Positions 1-12,015 of a stretch of DNA of 64,000 nucleotides are shown piece after piece. Origin of the DNA: Pampus argenteus (Eukaryota > Chordata > Actinopteri > Scombriformes > Stromateidae). A program made the position numbers and the translations under genes. The DNA is taken from the NCBI GenBank assembly GCA_036937835.1, contig CM072880.1, positions 14,080,501 through 14,144,500 of the forward strand, read 5' to 3'. The notes beneath the pieces were generated by a model. The model did no database searches and was not told the origin of the DNA. It saw only the letters and a program-made list of their open reading frames with translations. Position 1 is the first letter of the stretch. Each line of letters opens with the position of its first letter.

Positions 1-1590
1 GGCTGCCAGTGCAAAAATATTGTGGGTATACTGATGACACATTGTATTTTTAGAAAAACAATAAATGATGCCTTCTCTAAATTAGAGCTTTTTTTTTTTC
101 TTTATAAAACTGACCTGGTGTTGACCCATAAGAGAACATTGGAGGAATAGCCATTTCTCTATTTAGATACAGTCACTTTAAAACACACAATGACCAGTAT
201 GCACCCTTAACCTATAAACAGAGCCACTTGCACACTGCAAAAATATATTCTACATAATTAGCACCTTCAATATTGGGCAATAATACACGATATCACACAT
301 CGTAAATGTGTGTTTCAGGTATTCTCGGGAGCTAAATCAGGTAGACAAAAAAAAAAAATGTAATGGAATAACACCAGCTTGACGAATAAACTGACCGGGG
401 TGGGTGTAAATCACATTATGGTTTCAGGGAAAGTGATCCAACATCAGGCTCGGGAGAGGCCGGAGCAGGAAGCACCAGCGACAATGTGTGTTGTGAAAGA
501 GAGAGAGCGAGAATTCCTCCAAGCCATATTATTACGTTCTGCAGCTCTACGGAACATGTAACAGGCAGGAACCCAAAAATGGCTAAGGTGTGTTCTGCTT
601 CCCCCAGGGTGTGGTGAGAGGAGTGCGCCGGCCTGGAGCCAAGATGGTGGTCAGGGTGAAAAACCACAAAGTGAAAATAGAGGCGGACATGGCCAGGACA
701 TGTCCGGCACAGATCAAAGAGAGGCGGGGCCTCAGCACACAACAAAGTGCTACGATGACAGATGGAGGTTTCTGACAAGCCATCCAGGCCTTGAGTCGTG
801 GAGTGTTTATGTGTCGCAGGACAATGAGGAGAATCAAGGGATCGCAGCAAAGGCAAAACAGAAATTATCATGCAAGAGAGATAGTAAAAAAAGAACAAAG
901 GCATGACACAAGTGCTAATTAGGTTCGGTTGGGGGTGCTGAGGCCCATTCCCAAATGTGCCTGAGTCGCTGACACAGCCAGGGGAATGCAAGGAATGGCA
1001 ACGCAGACAGACATTCAGGATGTCGAGGGGTGGAGTGAAAAAGAGGATGTCGGCCAAGATGTCGCTGCTGTACAGATTGGGGCCTGAGGCTGAGACGAGT
1101 GGTTGTTGACGTCTGGGACAATGTCTGAAGAGCACGGACATGAGAAGCATGTTACAATGAGAGAGCAACACTGACCAGGAAAGAAGAGGAAGCCGTTCGC
1201 AGACACTGATCCTAGACTGGCTGAAAATACCCACGGCCAAGAGCAGGGTAATTGTGGTTGGTTTTGGTGCGCTTACAACTTCAAGGTTGTGGGTTGGATT
1301 CCCACAAGCAAGTACCTCGAAAGCATGTATGGTATTGGTTTGACTTGTGGTGGGCATACTGCTTTAATACAAAAGGTATTCAGAAATGCAGGGATTAGTC
1401 ATCAAAGCCTAGATAACAGGATTTTATTGACATAAAGATGTTAGCCATAAATAAAAAGGAACATGATGATAAATTTATGTTGGGAGACATGTTTTAACTT
1501 TTCCCAAAACATATTGTACAAACGTCTGGGACCTTCTGAAAACTATTATGTACAAATTAAATACATCATTTTTTTAACATTAGGACTTAC
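1..1590 (-). other. MPP7 intron interrupting PDZ (partial)
   Basis: Downstream of the donor at 1583-1590 (minus strand) no PDZ continuation such as GATI..DE is found, so the next exon lies left of the window. A 313-codon frame runs across 416-1357 on the minus strand but has low-complexity, non-protein-like composition and no start or splice support. The only recognisable object is a tRNA-derived SINE-like piece near 1245-1310. Confidence 0.7.
1245..1310 (+). repeat. tRNA-derived SINE-like fragment
   Basis: The segment contains a T-arm with a perfect five-base stem (gtggg / cccac) around a seven-base loop, preceded by gcttacaacttcaaggttg, similar to the anticodon-to-T-arm stretch of fish tRNA-derived SINEs. 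The loop has G where the tRNA consensus has C, so it is a decayed relic rather than a functional tRNA. Boundaries and family are not determined. Confidence 0.4.
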
Positions 1591-1722
1591 GAGAGGCTCC
1601 TTGTTTTTAACCAGTCTTATGATCTTCACTGAATCCTCATCATCGTCGATGTCTTCGGGCAGCGGAGGTAGTTCAGGGTCGTAATTCTTCTGGGCAACTG
1701 TGTCGTGGACCGACAGAAGGCT
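1591..1722 (-). CDS. mpp7: MPP7 coding exon 5 (end of L27C, acidic linker, start of PDZ)
   Basis: A 132-nt exon giving 44 residues (106-149), including SLLSVHDTVAQKNYDPELPP, the acidic run EDIDDDEDS and VKIIRLVKNKEPL. LLSVHDTVAQKNYDP and DSVKIIRLVKN identify MPP7 rather than MPP3 or MPP2, whose counterparts as recalled read VHDTVAQKNFDP and ESVKIVRLVKN. The exon stops within the PDZ ligand-binding loop; in the human protein the next residues are GAT, and here they must come from an exon outside the window. The acceptor is ctccttcttctag and the donor GTAAGTCC. Both ends are phase 0. Against human, a Val is Glu in DPELPP. Confidence 0.97.
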
Positions 1723-2236
1723 CTAGAAGAAGGAGAGGGATAGAGGGAAGGGAGGAAAGAAAGGCAAGAGTTATCAGTCAAACCCAAACAGCCTTTACCA
1801 TACCTTAGTCTGATTACCTAAGTAAAATACATGCTATTAAGGGTTCAATCTATCATTTCACTTTCACTTTCTCTAGGTAGGGTAGAGAAAAGGCAGAGAC
1901 TGCAGGGAGGATGGTTATGAATTGGGGTGTCTCCCTGAAATGCTGTGTGATGGATTTGAAAGCATTCAGGCCAGTACTTGTAGCTACATGCGTTAATTGT
2001 CATTAGGCCTATGGCGTCCCTCCATACATCTCTCTGATTAAAGGCAACCAGCCCCTGTTTTGGACCATTGCTCTCAAGGGATAGTGAGTGGAAGGGTGGG
2101 AGCAACTTGTGGCCACTGTTTCCAGTTGAAGGTGGCGAACACTCGGAGAAGCGATGTTTTGCGCTGTTCGGCGGCAGGCTCAAAGTAATGAAGTTCTCAG
2201 CCGCCTCAGATATTTCACACGTTCACGAGCAGACAT

Positions 2237-2277
2237 AAAAAAAAAAAAAAAAAAAAAAAAAGATAGAGAGAGAGAGA
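2237..2277 (+). repeat. Poly(A) tract followed by GA repeat
   Basis: Twenty-five consecutive A residues (2237-2261) pass directly into a gatagagagagagag run. It may be the relic tail of a retroposed element, but no body is recognisable upstream. Confidence 0.85.
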
Positions 2278-2811
2278 TGGGACGCAGACAAGAATGATGC
2301 CATTGAGACATTCATTTTTCAAACTATTTAACGACTCCATGTCCGGACCAAGATGCAGCTGGACGCGTGCTGCTTTTTCCGTGGTTGAGGAGGGGAGAGA
2401 AAGTGAGAAAAACATCTTCCACACCATGTGCCAGACAAAAGTAAGACAGAGAGAGAGAGAGAAAAAAGGAGAGAGGCAGAGAGAAGGATATGGTGAGAAG
2501 AGCAGCAGTGTGTTTTATGACATGGGAGCATGCTGCAGTACAGCGTTCAAGATGTTCCTAACCGGGAGCAGATGAGAGGAGGAGACACAACTGAAGCTCT
2601 GTGGCTGGGATCCACTGAGAGACAAGTTGACCAGCATACATGCACACACAGTTTTATTTTGTTTACTAGTGAGGACTACAATATTTATTCCCTTTGTTCT
2701 GATTGTAACCTTAAAAGATGATTCCAGTTTATTACTTGAGTCTTAATTGTATAATTTTAACCATCATTCTGATGAGAACATTATACTCATGGGACACTCC
2801 TCTGATCTTGG

Positions 2812-2955
2812 GGATTTAGGGTGCTGACCACCACCTGCAAGACCCACGGTTCGAGTCCGGCCGGGCGGATCTTTGTTGCATGTCATTTCTCATTTCTTCT
2901 CCTCTAATTTCCTGTCATTTCTCTGCCGTCCAATCCGTAATAAAAAGGCATAAAC
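2812..2955 (+). repeat. tRNA-derived SINE remnant (teleost type)
   Basis: The sequence has a pol III B-box (ggttcgagtcc at 2849-2859) within cctgcaagacccacggttcg, then a tRNA-unrelated body beginning ctttgttgcatgtcatttct and a tail near aataaaaaggcataaac. This arrangement is one I recognise from abundant SINEs of spiny-rayed fishes. The A-box half is degraded. It lies antisense to MPP7. Confidence 0.7.
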
Positions 2956-4224
2956 TGCTTTTACATTCTACTCATAGTTCACTGCTTCGATCTGAGAATG
3001 TGATAACATCACTAAAACCAAAATCTATCGAGGTATAAACGCATGCGGTCAGACAATCGTATAGCTTTCTCTTGTCCTGTTGGACTTTGTTGTAGCAATA
3101 TTGCAGATTTCCTAGAACTCAGCAGTTAACTTGGTGAATACAATGTTATCATATCCGATAGAAGCCATAGCCAAAGCTACAAAAGTCAGATCCAAGGTGC
3201 AACAAAACAGACTTCTTTTTAAAAAACGCGGGTACTAACCCTAAATAAGGTTCAGGATTCACTGAAGCAATGCGGACAAGACAATTCCTATTGATCTAAC
3301 ATTTAATTCTGCATGTTTCTCTCTTCCCTAAATTTCTTGTTTTCTTAGTCTTCCTGTCCAAATGTCTCTCAAACACCATTAATCCCCTCTATTCCAGTTT
3401 TATCTTTAATATATTTTTCCCAAAATCTTCCCAGCATCAGTTTGTTCATTTCTCAGAACTGGCCCAACAATATGCTTCTGGCTTTCATCTGCACAGTACA
3501 TAAACACACATGTTGTGTTGTATTGTATGTCTGGGGATGCTGTCATTATGGTATTGAATTATTCTCTTGGAACACTGGAAACCGAAACTGTTTGCAGATG
3601 AGAACGATAAAAGTAAACTGAACAGGACTGGGATCCCAAACCTGCGCTCAATATAACATATAAATTGTGTTCATAGCGCTGTGTCAAGGCATGGATGAAG
3701 AGTTTGCAGTTTCCACAATGTTGTCATGTGATCAGTAATGTTACATCTCTGAGACTATGAGCACCACATGTGAACATACATGACTTTATGACTATAGCTA
3801 TAGCCGCACTTCATTCGAGGCTGAATAAAATATTAAATATTTACATAATTTCCTCTTCTGTTTTCTTTCCTTTCTGTTTATTCACCCTCAGGGGGTACGA
3901 GAAAACCAATTATAATTTGGCCATGTATCGAATTCCCAGAGTTTTCTGAAAACATCCTTTGGTGAAAGCTAACCCGTGCCGCAACAGAGAACCCGGAGAA
4001 GAAGGAAGAATTCCGAGTCTGAGGTTGGATACACGTGGCGCTGTGGCTCTCTTAATGGTATTTGACTGTCAGTCATAGCACCTGATCTGTGTCATGACAA
4101 CATGTGGGTCAGCCAGGTGTCCATCACCCTCTCTGCAGGGTAGGACACCCATGAAGGCCTGGTGCCCGAGAAGCAGAACTACAGTGCTGTGCTGCTGCTG
4201 CTGTGCTGCCTTACAGATTGGAAT

Positions 4225-4286
4225 AGTGCTGAAACAATCAGTTGAATAATCGCTTAGTTATTCAAAATTGTGAGCAAAAATGTCAC
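4225..4286 (+). repeat. Fragment of an interspersed AATCGATTA-type repeat
   Basis: The stretch gtgctgaaacaatcagttg followed by aataatcgcttagttattc resembles the common teleost repeat whose end reads roughly as (gtgctgcaac)-(aatcgattagt). It lies in the opposite orientation to the relatives at 9365-9512 and 49042-49136. Only one end is preserved, and the superfamily (probably a non-autonomous DNA transposon) is inferred. Confidence 0.45.
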
Positions 4287-7200
4287 AAAGAAATGTTACA
4301 AAGAACGTCAATTGAAAACATTCCTTATGCTCCGTCTTTGTGCACACATTCCCTTTCCAGGCTCACCTCAACCTTTCCTCCACTAACCTGCCAGCTGCTG
4401 TTTCCTCTGAACTCCATCCATCAGGCCTAATATCCTGACCTGTGAGTGTCCTTTCATTGATGGCACTTCCTTAAATCTGGCATTGCTCCCTACTGCCACA
4501 TCCTCCCCTGTGGCCGTGCCTAACAACCCGTAACAGAGCCACGCCTAATTCCTTGTAAAAATGTTGGAGGAAGTAGCAGTAACAGCTGTATGCTAATAGA
4601 TAGCACATGGTACATGGCCTGGCTGGTGACCGTTGACATGAGAGGACTACACAGGTACAGATATGTTTAACACACATGCACATGAGGGTTTCTGTATGGA
4701 AGCTTTCTTCCTGCATTTATATGAGTCAGTGGGTTTTTGGTGGATTAGCTGCCTAATAGAATCTAGAGTTATATCGTGTAAACTCGACCCAGCAGCTGCG
4801 GCTCTAAGTGTGAGAAACGGAAAGACAGATGAAGGGAAGCAAAACCACCCTTGTTTTCCAGGTATCCCGTCCTTTCTCGGTCTGTGCGTTTGTGTTCATT
4901 AGGTATAATAGGGATCCTAGAAAAACAGATCACTGAGCTTGTCTAAATAAACCTGCTCTTACATTCCTGGCATTGGCCTCTCATTAAAGCTCCCGGCCCT
5001 GTCACCGGCCCACTCGTTTTTCAGCTGGCGGTACTGGATCGGTGCTGGGTAACTGTTTTCCTCGGGCGGGAGGGACCCTGCTGTGAGCATTCTGCCATGG
5101 AGGTAGTGCTGTAGGCCAACTCAGATACGACACGCACGCCCACCCCCAGCATTGCATTGCACTGCTCGTAATCAAACACATTCTTGCAAGAGTGCATACA
5201 CATACCGTACGCCGGCGGAAACAGCTGGCTGTCATAATTGGCACTTTCATCACTGTCAATATTAGTTTTGCTTCAGGGGTGGGGGGGGGGCTAATATGGA
5301 TGAAAGTTGTTTTTTCATGTGCAAATCGTAAAAGAGAAAGTTTGAAGTGGAGACGGAAGGCAAGTAAGAGAAAGGGAGAGAGAGTGAGAGAGGGGAGTTT
5401 TAAAGAGCCTGATTTATATCCCCACCCAAGGAATGGATCATTTCAGCCATAATTAAGAGTGATACAGTTACTATCGCACAGAGACGCCATTCAAAAGCAG
5501 CAGCCATCTGCTTGTGTTTTACACCCCCGGCCCTGTGATTTACACTGGGGCTGGCTGGTATGGTATCAAGTGCCCTGGAGGACAGATGGAGCCAGAAAGA
5601 GAGGAAAGTTTTTTAATACTTCATTCCTGAAGCCCACATGGTGCCTACGGTTTAAGACGCAATGTCAAGAAAATGCCAAGAGCTTCCATACTTCAGCATG
5701 TTACAAGTCAAAGCTCTCCCTCCAAACCAAGATGCTGGAACTAATCTATTGTTGACCGAGTGTTCCCGATGCAGCCAGCAGGAGCACTTCGCCTGGTGGT
5801 TTTAAGCCCAAATGCTCAAAACTTGATGATAGACTCAACACGCAAGAGTAGTCATGATGCTGAGGGGTGGTGTGTGTTTGTGTGTGTGAACACATGCAGA
5901 TGTTAATGGACTCAACTTGACAGAATCAGGTATGACACTTTCCTTCAAAACCCAATGATGGTAACTTACCCATTAAAGTTGTTGCGGTTTTCTTATTTTC
6001 TTTTTATTTTAAAAGGAGAGATCACATAGACACACGATGAAGCTCAATTCAGCCACTTTGATTTTATATCAAAAAAGTGGCGAGTGCAGCTTATATTGAC
6101 TGTGAGACAATCCCTGATTAAGATGTCAGTGTCAGACAAATGAAGAAATGTTTGCTGTAACCCTCATTCAGTGATAAGACCGCATTCCTTGGCTCCAGCT
6201 GTTGTGCTCCTGACACTGCCGTCTGCCGAGGTGCACTGGCCAGTAGTAGAGGAAGCAGTAGCTGAATATTTTCCATTGTTTGGTATGGAATTGTTTGGCT
6301 GACCTTGTTCTGCACTCAGCTGAGGTCGGCAGAGAGGCGTGTGGAGGCGGTGGGAGAACAGTGAGATAGCAGTGAATGGAGAGAGCAAACAGACAAAGAG
6401 TGAAAACACGTAACAACATTGGTGAGACTCTTCCTTAGTAGACAAAACTGAAGTTGGAAAGAGGAATTTGTGCCAATGTGGAGGTGGTACTGTTTTCACC
6501 AGAGTAGTGAGTCATTCCCTTTTCTTGTAACATAAATAAGCCACAACCATCCTATTTAGATATGTCCCGCACACAAAAGTGATGTCACATGCATGCTTCT
6601 ACATCACTGCAGCAAGGTGAGACGTTAAGGCATTGGAGGTCGGCAAAAAGCTGCTGGTGCTGTACGTGTTTAATCTCAGTAGGTCTGATCAGATGGGGTT
6701 GGAGTAAAGGCTTCACATTGACTCTGGGGCTGGAGCGTTGCCGGGGGCAGTAGCAGGGGCTGTAACATTTGTTAGGTGAGAACAGAAAAAGTGCAGGCAC
6801 AGTGAAAATGGCAATGGCCTGAATGTTCCAATCGGGTTGTTTACATCCACGATCTTTCTGCAAATATCTGTTTCTTATTGGATTTATTTCCACATTTGAA
6901 AGTGAAAATATCAGATTCTATTCTATAAACTTGGCGGTAATAGGAAAAAGAACACTTGACGCGTACTATGATGCAGCATTTGAATTTAAACTATGCAGAC
7001 CTTACCTTCCGCCAGATCCATCACTACAACCCTATAGATGAGATGGCAGGCTATTTTATCGGCGCGTGTGTGTGTGCGTGCATCTGGCCTGCAGTCCTGT
7101 CTCCTGCCTTCACCTCTTCTCACGTCATCTGCTGATGGCGCCGAGCTTCCTGATCGATTACTTTCACGAGTTCTGTGTTTTGATGAATTGACCCGTGCCA

Positions 7201-8089
7201 CGCCAAATACTTTCACCGTGAGCGTAATTAAAATAATAAACGTGGCATTTATGACACAGGCATGCTTCATGGCGAGCGCCGTGATCGTTTGCCTGCGCAT
7301 TTCACTTCGGGGTTGACAGAGACAAAGGAGATCGCACCGTCCCTATGTAGCAGAGTAGGAGAGAAAAGCTGTGTTCCAAACATTTGTCTTCGCGAGAGTG
7401 GCTGTGTGAGTCGGTGTGTGTGTATCCACCGCCGTCGGGATTGTGTGTGCTGCTAAAGTGTATAAATTCAATTATATCTGACCCCGTTTTCTCAAACCTT
7501 TCTGTTCCGTATCTGTACGTCTTCCTGCGTGTGTATTATTATTATTATTTTTTTTTAATCATTACATCACTAGTATCGACATTCAAAAATAAACACGATG
7601 ATCTGACTTCTTACTCTGATCCTTTTGGGAACCGCTGTCTCTTCAGACCCCCGCTATTTGACACGGAGATGTATTGAACATTTGTGTGCACTGTAAGTGT
7701 GTGTGTGTGTGTGTGACTTAATACTGAGCTGTTGTTTCTGGCAGAGCCCATATAAGCATGACGACAGTGCATTAAAAAGTGTTGAAATGAAATGAAGGCA
7801 GCGCTGTCTGGCTGAGACACCTGGAGGGTCTGATGGATGGTCCGAGTTATGCATTTGAAAATAAAAATATGTAAATTCATTTTGTAGCCGCCTCTGTCTG
7901 GATAACAAGACCGGTGGCCACAGCCAAGAGGACCAGAAGAAAAAAACGCAAGGCCTGGGTCTGACCGCCTCGTTAGTTTGTGCTGTACAAAGTACTGTAC
8001 AAAAAGCAAAGATCTGCATTGTCTGTGGGTTGTACTTCAACACTTATAACCTCTATTGAATACAATCTGTTGAATGGGAACCAACTCAC

Positions 8090-8170
8090 CTTCACGTGGA
8101 CCTTGGCCAGTATTTTGAGAAGCTCTTTGATGTCTCCGTTGGCTGATTTCCCCTGTAGCTCCTCAGACAA
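8090..8170 (-). CDS. mpp7: MPP7 coding exon 4 (L27C domain)
   Basis: An 81-nt exon giving 27 residues (79-105): LSEELQGKSANGD, then IKELLKILAKVHVK. The recalled human sequence is LAEELQNKPLNSE, then IRELLKLLSKPNVK, so the helix register is preserved. This is the second L27 domain, which in MPP7 is known to pair with LIN7-type L27 domains. The acceptor has a long pyrimidine tract (ctgtttcttcccctctttag) and the donor is GTGAGTTGG. Both ends are phase 0. Confidence 0.95.
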
Positions 8171-8655
8171 CTAAAGAGGGGAAGAAACAGAGACACCATG
8201 AACACCTCAGAAGAGACAAAAAGTCAAAGAGTGTGTGCCGTCCAAGATTAAGTATACCCCGCTCAGTGGTAATGCAGGAGGGAGACTTTCCCTAACTACA
8301 TTTACTTTGCCAGGGGACTGAACCACCATCACTGCCTAAAGGTTATCAACAAGTAAAATTCATTCTTCCAACCTGCACAAAATGTTAATTTTCCATCATT
8401 TAATATCTAATACAGTCAAAGCAAGTGGAATGAATCAGCTACTAAATTCAAATAAATGAATTTGTAATGCAATAAAAATTATTCCGTGCAATAACTGACA
8501 TGTTTTTCCAAAGCTTATTTGAACTATTGGATTCGTGTTCTAAAACAAATTTCAACAGAGACGGATCTAATCAAAAGTACTGCGCTCAGTAGGGGAAGTG
8601 TGTAACATCAGGGTAACCCCTCAACTGCTTGTGGAAAAAGCACAACTGTATGCTG

Positions 8656-8692
8656 TGTCTGATGGGGCCCTGTTGCTTGGGCCCATCAGACA
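8656..8692. repeat. Short inverted repeat (hairpin)
   Basis: Left arm tgtctgatggggccc (8656-8670) and right arm gggcccatcagaca (8679-8692) are complementary except for one extra G in the left arm, with an eight-base spacer. It would form a stable stem in DNA or pre-mRNA. It is shorter than a typical microRNA precursor, and no host element is recognised. Confidence 0.85.
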
Positions 8693-9364
8693 GGAAAACT
8701 GATATTGTGCTAATAGGTGCATCTTAGAGGGAGGCAACATCGCATCTTGTCATGGTCCCTAAAATGTGTAGTTGTTGCCACCTTTCCTTTGATTAAATTC
8801 ACTATTCAGTAGGATCATTTTTCAACGAGGAACAAAAGGAAAAAGTCCATTCCCCTTGGAAACAATGGGGGCTAAGAGAGCGTTTCTGAGCATTGGGACT
8901 GAGCTGGACTGAATTTATGATAAATGTGTGGTAGCGTTGAGACAAGTGACTCTGCTTCTAAAGCCCAGGCCACGCTCCTCTGGCTGCACTCTGATTTATA
9001 GATGATCCTCCTGGATGCGGTGCGAGTGTGGAGAGGAGCGGCAAGCCGGAGCACACAAAGACCTGCCTGTGCTGAGCTGGGATCAGGAGCTGATGTCGTG
9101 AACACGACGAGGACCGGAGGAAATCACAGGCCGGGCCGTATGTATTTGAACTGTATCACATGTGCAGCAGTTTAGCCTTCGAGAATGCTTACAAAGCAGA
9201 AAGCAGAAATACTTTTAACTTCATTGTTATATGTGAAGAAAACATCACAACCATCTGTGTGTCCTTAAACAGCTCCTTTCAGTTGTCATCACTTTAATTT
9301 TGTTTTTCCTTTTTTAGAGTCGCAACAATAAAATAAAAAATATATATTGTTGGGTTGTGGACTG

Positions 9365-9512
9365 TTGGTCAGAAAAAGATAACGAGTAATTTGACCTTGC
9401 TAAATAATAAAAAAAATATTTCTGACATTTTATAGGCTAAATGAATAATCGATCAATTGAGAAAAATAATCAGCACATTAATTGATAAAGAAAATAACTT
9501 AGTTGCAGCCCT
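9365..9512 (+). repeat. AATCGATTA-type interspersed repeat relic
   Basis: The 3' part reads ctgacattttataggctaaa, then aataatcgatcaattgag and ends cttagttgcagccct. This closely follows a widespread teleost repeat ending in ..taatcgttagttgcagcccta. A related copy with the same orientation is at 49042-49136. It is probably a non-autonomous hAT-type element, but terminal repeats and target duplication are not clear. Confidence 0.6.
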
Positions 9513-11479
9513 ATGCTTTTTTTAAAGGCTTCATCCCCAAGCATATAAAAATATTAGAAAATGTGAAATTGATAACCATAAATTAAGTACAGTCTGATAG
9601 TTGTTTTATAAAATATAAAAAAAATTGCAAACTATGGGCTTTTTTGGAGATAAAAAATAACGAAAAAAAATAATGATGTTGCTACCTATGTAGTATTCAT
9701 AAGCAGCAGATAAACATTTAATTAATAACACAACATTGAGTCTAAAAGCAAAACAGATGAATAACAGCTGAAGATCTTTTTACTTAATGTCATTCTGTTC
9801 TTGTAGACATAAAGTTGCCAAAGCAGACTACGATAGACACAGTGTACTTGAAACATGTCCTGCAGTGAGTCATGACTGAAAAATCTACAAAACAAATATT
9901 GACACCCACACACACACACAGATATAGTAAATAAATAAAATATTAATAGCATCATGATATAACAGGTAAGCTGAAGAGGAAAATCTCCCCAGAATGCAGT
10001 GTTCTCCTGTACATGTGACCTCAGCACATGATGACAGAGGTTGGAAAAACCTACAGTTTGTTTGACTAACGACCCCTGCGGTGCGGGAATAAGGCACCAG
10101 AGGTGAGGCGGAGGTAAAGGCAGGGGGTCGAGGGTTAGACTGGGGTTAGGGAGGATGCTATGTCATTATTTCATTATTTCCATTAGTTTTGACCCCTCAA
10201 GGGAGGATAGACCACACAAATGAATAGTCACAGTGGTCAAGGTTACTCCAGCTGAACCTCATTCAACCCTGCATTACTTCACTTTATCAAATAATATACA
10301 ACAAATCCGATCTGAAAGAGCAAGGTCAGGGGGGAGACAGAGGAGGTCAGAAAAGGAGAAAGAAAAACAAAGATCGGTAAGAGTAAAAGAGGAGGAAAAC
10401 AGAGGAAGGCACACACACATGAGTCGACAAAGGTAGAGGTAGCGAGGAGTCGGGGTCAGCGCCTTTAGCGAGGCAACATCTCCTGCTCTGATACAGCATC
10501 ATCCATCATCATCGCTAAGCTGTTTACAGTGAGGGAGGGAAGAAAAAAAAAAAAGACAAAGGACTGTAAATTTCCAGTCCCTCATATTGTCCTATTAAAG
10601 CACCTTGTCCCATAACTCAGTGTGGAGGACAGATGGGACAGGTCTGACAACACCCAGCTCTCTACTTTCATGATTCCTGGTCAGAATCACATTTTCCATC
10701 CTCAGACGTTTCAGAGAAAGTGAGAGAAGGTGCTGGTGTCCTCTGAGACTGTGTGTATTTCATTTGGTAAACGTCATGGCAGGCAGGCCAGTGTTTAGAT
10801 AGGTTTGATCCCAGCATGTCAGCTTATAGCTCTACCTTGACCCTGAACAGTTACGGGCTCACTACCCTGATATATAGCGGCCAATACATCAAGCTGACCT
10901 CTTTTTAAAAAGGTATTAAAAAATACTGATATTTTATTACCAAATCTGGTTTCAGCCAGTTAGCGTCATCTATTTCATAGATTGTTTGGCTTGATTTGTT
11001 GTATAGGTGATCATTAATACACTGGTTGCCTACAGTCAGTGTTAAACCTCAATTCATTCCCACAGAGCATTTTGATTAGATTTTACACAGTTATGCATGA
11101 AGATGTTTTCCCATTATTATATTTTATGGGTTTCAGTAAAAGTTTTAAAGTCTCATGCTCTAAATACTGGCTTTCACACCATTACCAAAATAAAATTTAA
11201 AAAGGAAATAATGAATATGTGAAATCTCCTCATGAAAATAAGCAATTCAAAGAATATCAGGAGAATATAAACACGTTTGGATTTAAGTCGATTTTTGGAA
11301 AAGGACTTGAATCCAAATATATTTATATTAGGTTGATTATTTAATTTAAAAAAAAAGTATGTTTATAGCTAAAATGTAAAATCTAAATGCTCATGTTATC
11401 ATATTTTAACATGCAAAAATGACAAAAATTGGCTTTTCTAACATATAAAGACATTTTATAAAGAGACTCATTGAATGAA

Positions 11480-11690
11480 AACTCATCAAAGATCATCGCC
11501 ATCATCGCCACCTTCATCCTCCAGATCTGTTCACAACTGAACTGTCCTTTTACAGTTCTGACAGTTCTGACTTATTTTACCGTTTCTATTACATATTCTT
11601 AGTTATTATTATCATTTATCTTTGATTGAACTGTGTCAATGAGGAATTTCTGTTACCATGACAGGCAATAAAGTTTCTTGAATTCTGAAT
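11480..11690 (+). repeat. Probable non-LTR retrotransposon 3' tail
   Basis: A stretch with catcatcgccaccttcatcc, a pyrimidine-rich middle, and an end in ggcaataaagtttcttgaat resembles the 3' UTR and tail of fish LINEs. No reverse transcriptase frame precedes it, so this would be a 5'-truncated copy. The assignment rests on the tail only. Confidence 0.35.
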
Positions 11691-11958
11691 AAACTCAAAC
11701 ATTTTATATTAAACATATGTGACCCCTATGGGAAGTAATATAGATATGTTAATAAAAAACATATCTACAGATGACAAATAAAGAATTACACCAAAGATTG
11801 TGGAGTCTTTTCTCGCTGTCTGATTGTGAAATAATACTGCATCGATCGAAAATTGTTTTTTTTTTTTTGTCTCCTTCATTTTTGGTAATTGGAAGATGTG
11901 ATGTTATGGCCCTGAAATGTCATACAGGTGCATTTCTATTCAATACAGCCTCTATCTA

Positions 11959-12015
11959 ATAAATATTGCAGATGGACAATAGGGTAACAGATGTCAGGAC
12001 ACTGGGCATGTACTT
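11959..12015 (+). repeat. Copy 1 of a duplicated 56-bp intronic segment
   Basis: The segment ataaatattgcagatggaca..agggtaacag..atgtcaggacactgggcatg recurs at 13884-13939 with only a few substitutions. Flanking sequence does not match, so this is either a small interspersed repeat or a local transposition or duplication. Family unknown. Confidence 0.8.

Larger units (their letters stand above)
1723..8089 (-). other. MPP7 intron between exons at 8090-8170 and 1591-1722
   Basis: A 6.37-kb intron with GTGAGT donor and polypyrimidine-AG acceptor. It holds a poly(A)/GA tract at 2237-2277, a SINE at about 2812-2955, a short AT-rich repeat piece at 4225-4286, a G run near 5280, a CA/GT run near 7698, and an unusually CpG-rich patch at about 7050-7440. 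No extra exon with homology to MPP7 or another protein was recognised. Confidence 0.75.

Noticed and set aside
416..1357. 313-codon minus-strand reading frame
   Set aside because: It has a Leu/Ser/His-rich composition with no family motif and overlaps a SINE-like piece. It lies inside an intron of MPP7, with no splice or start support.
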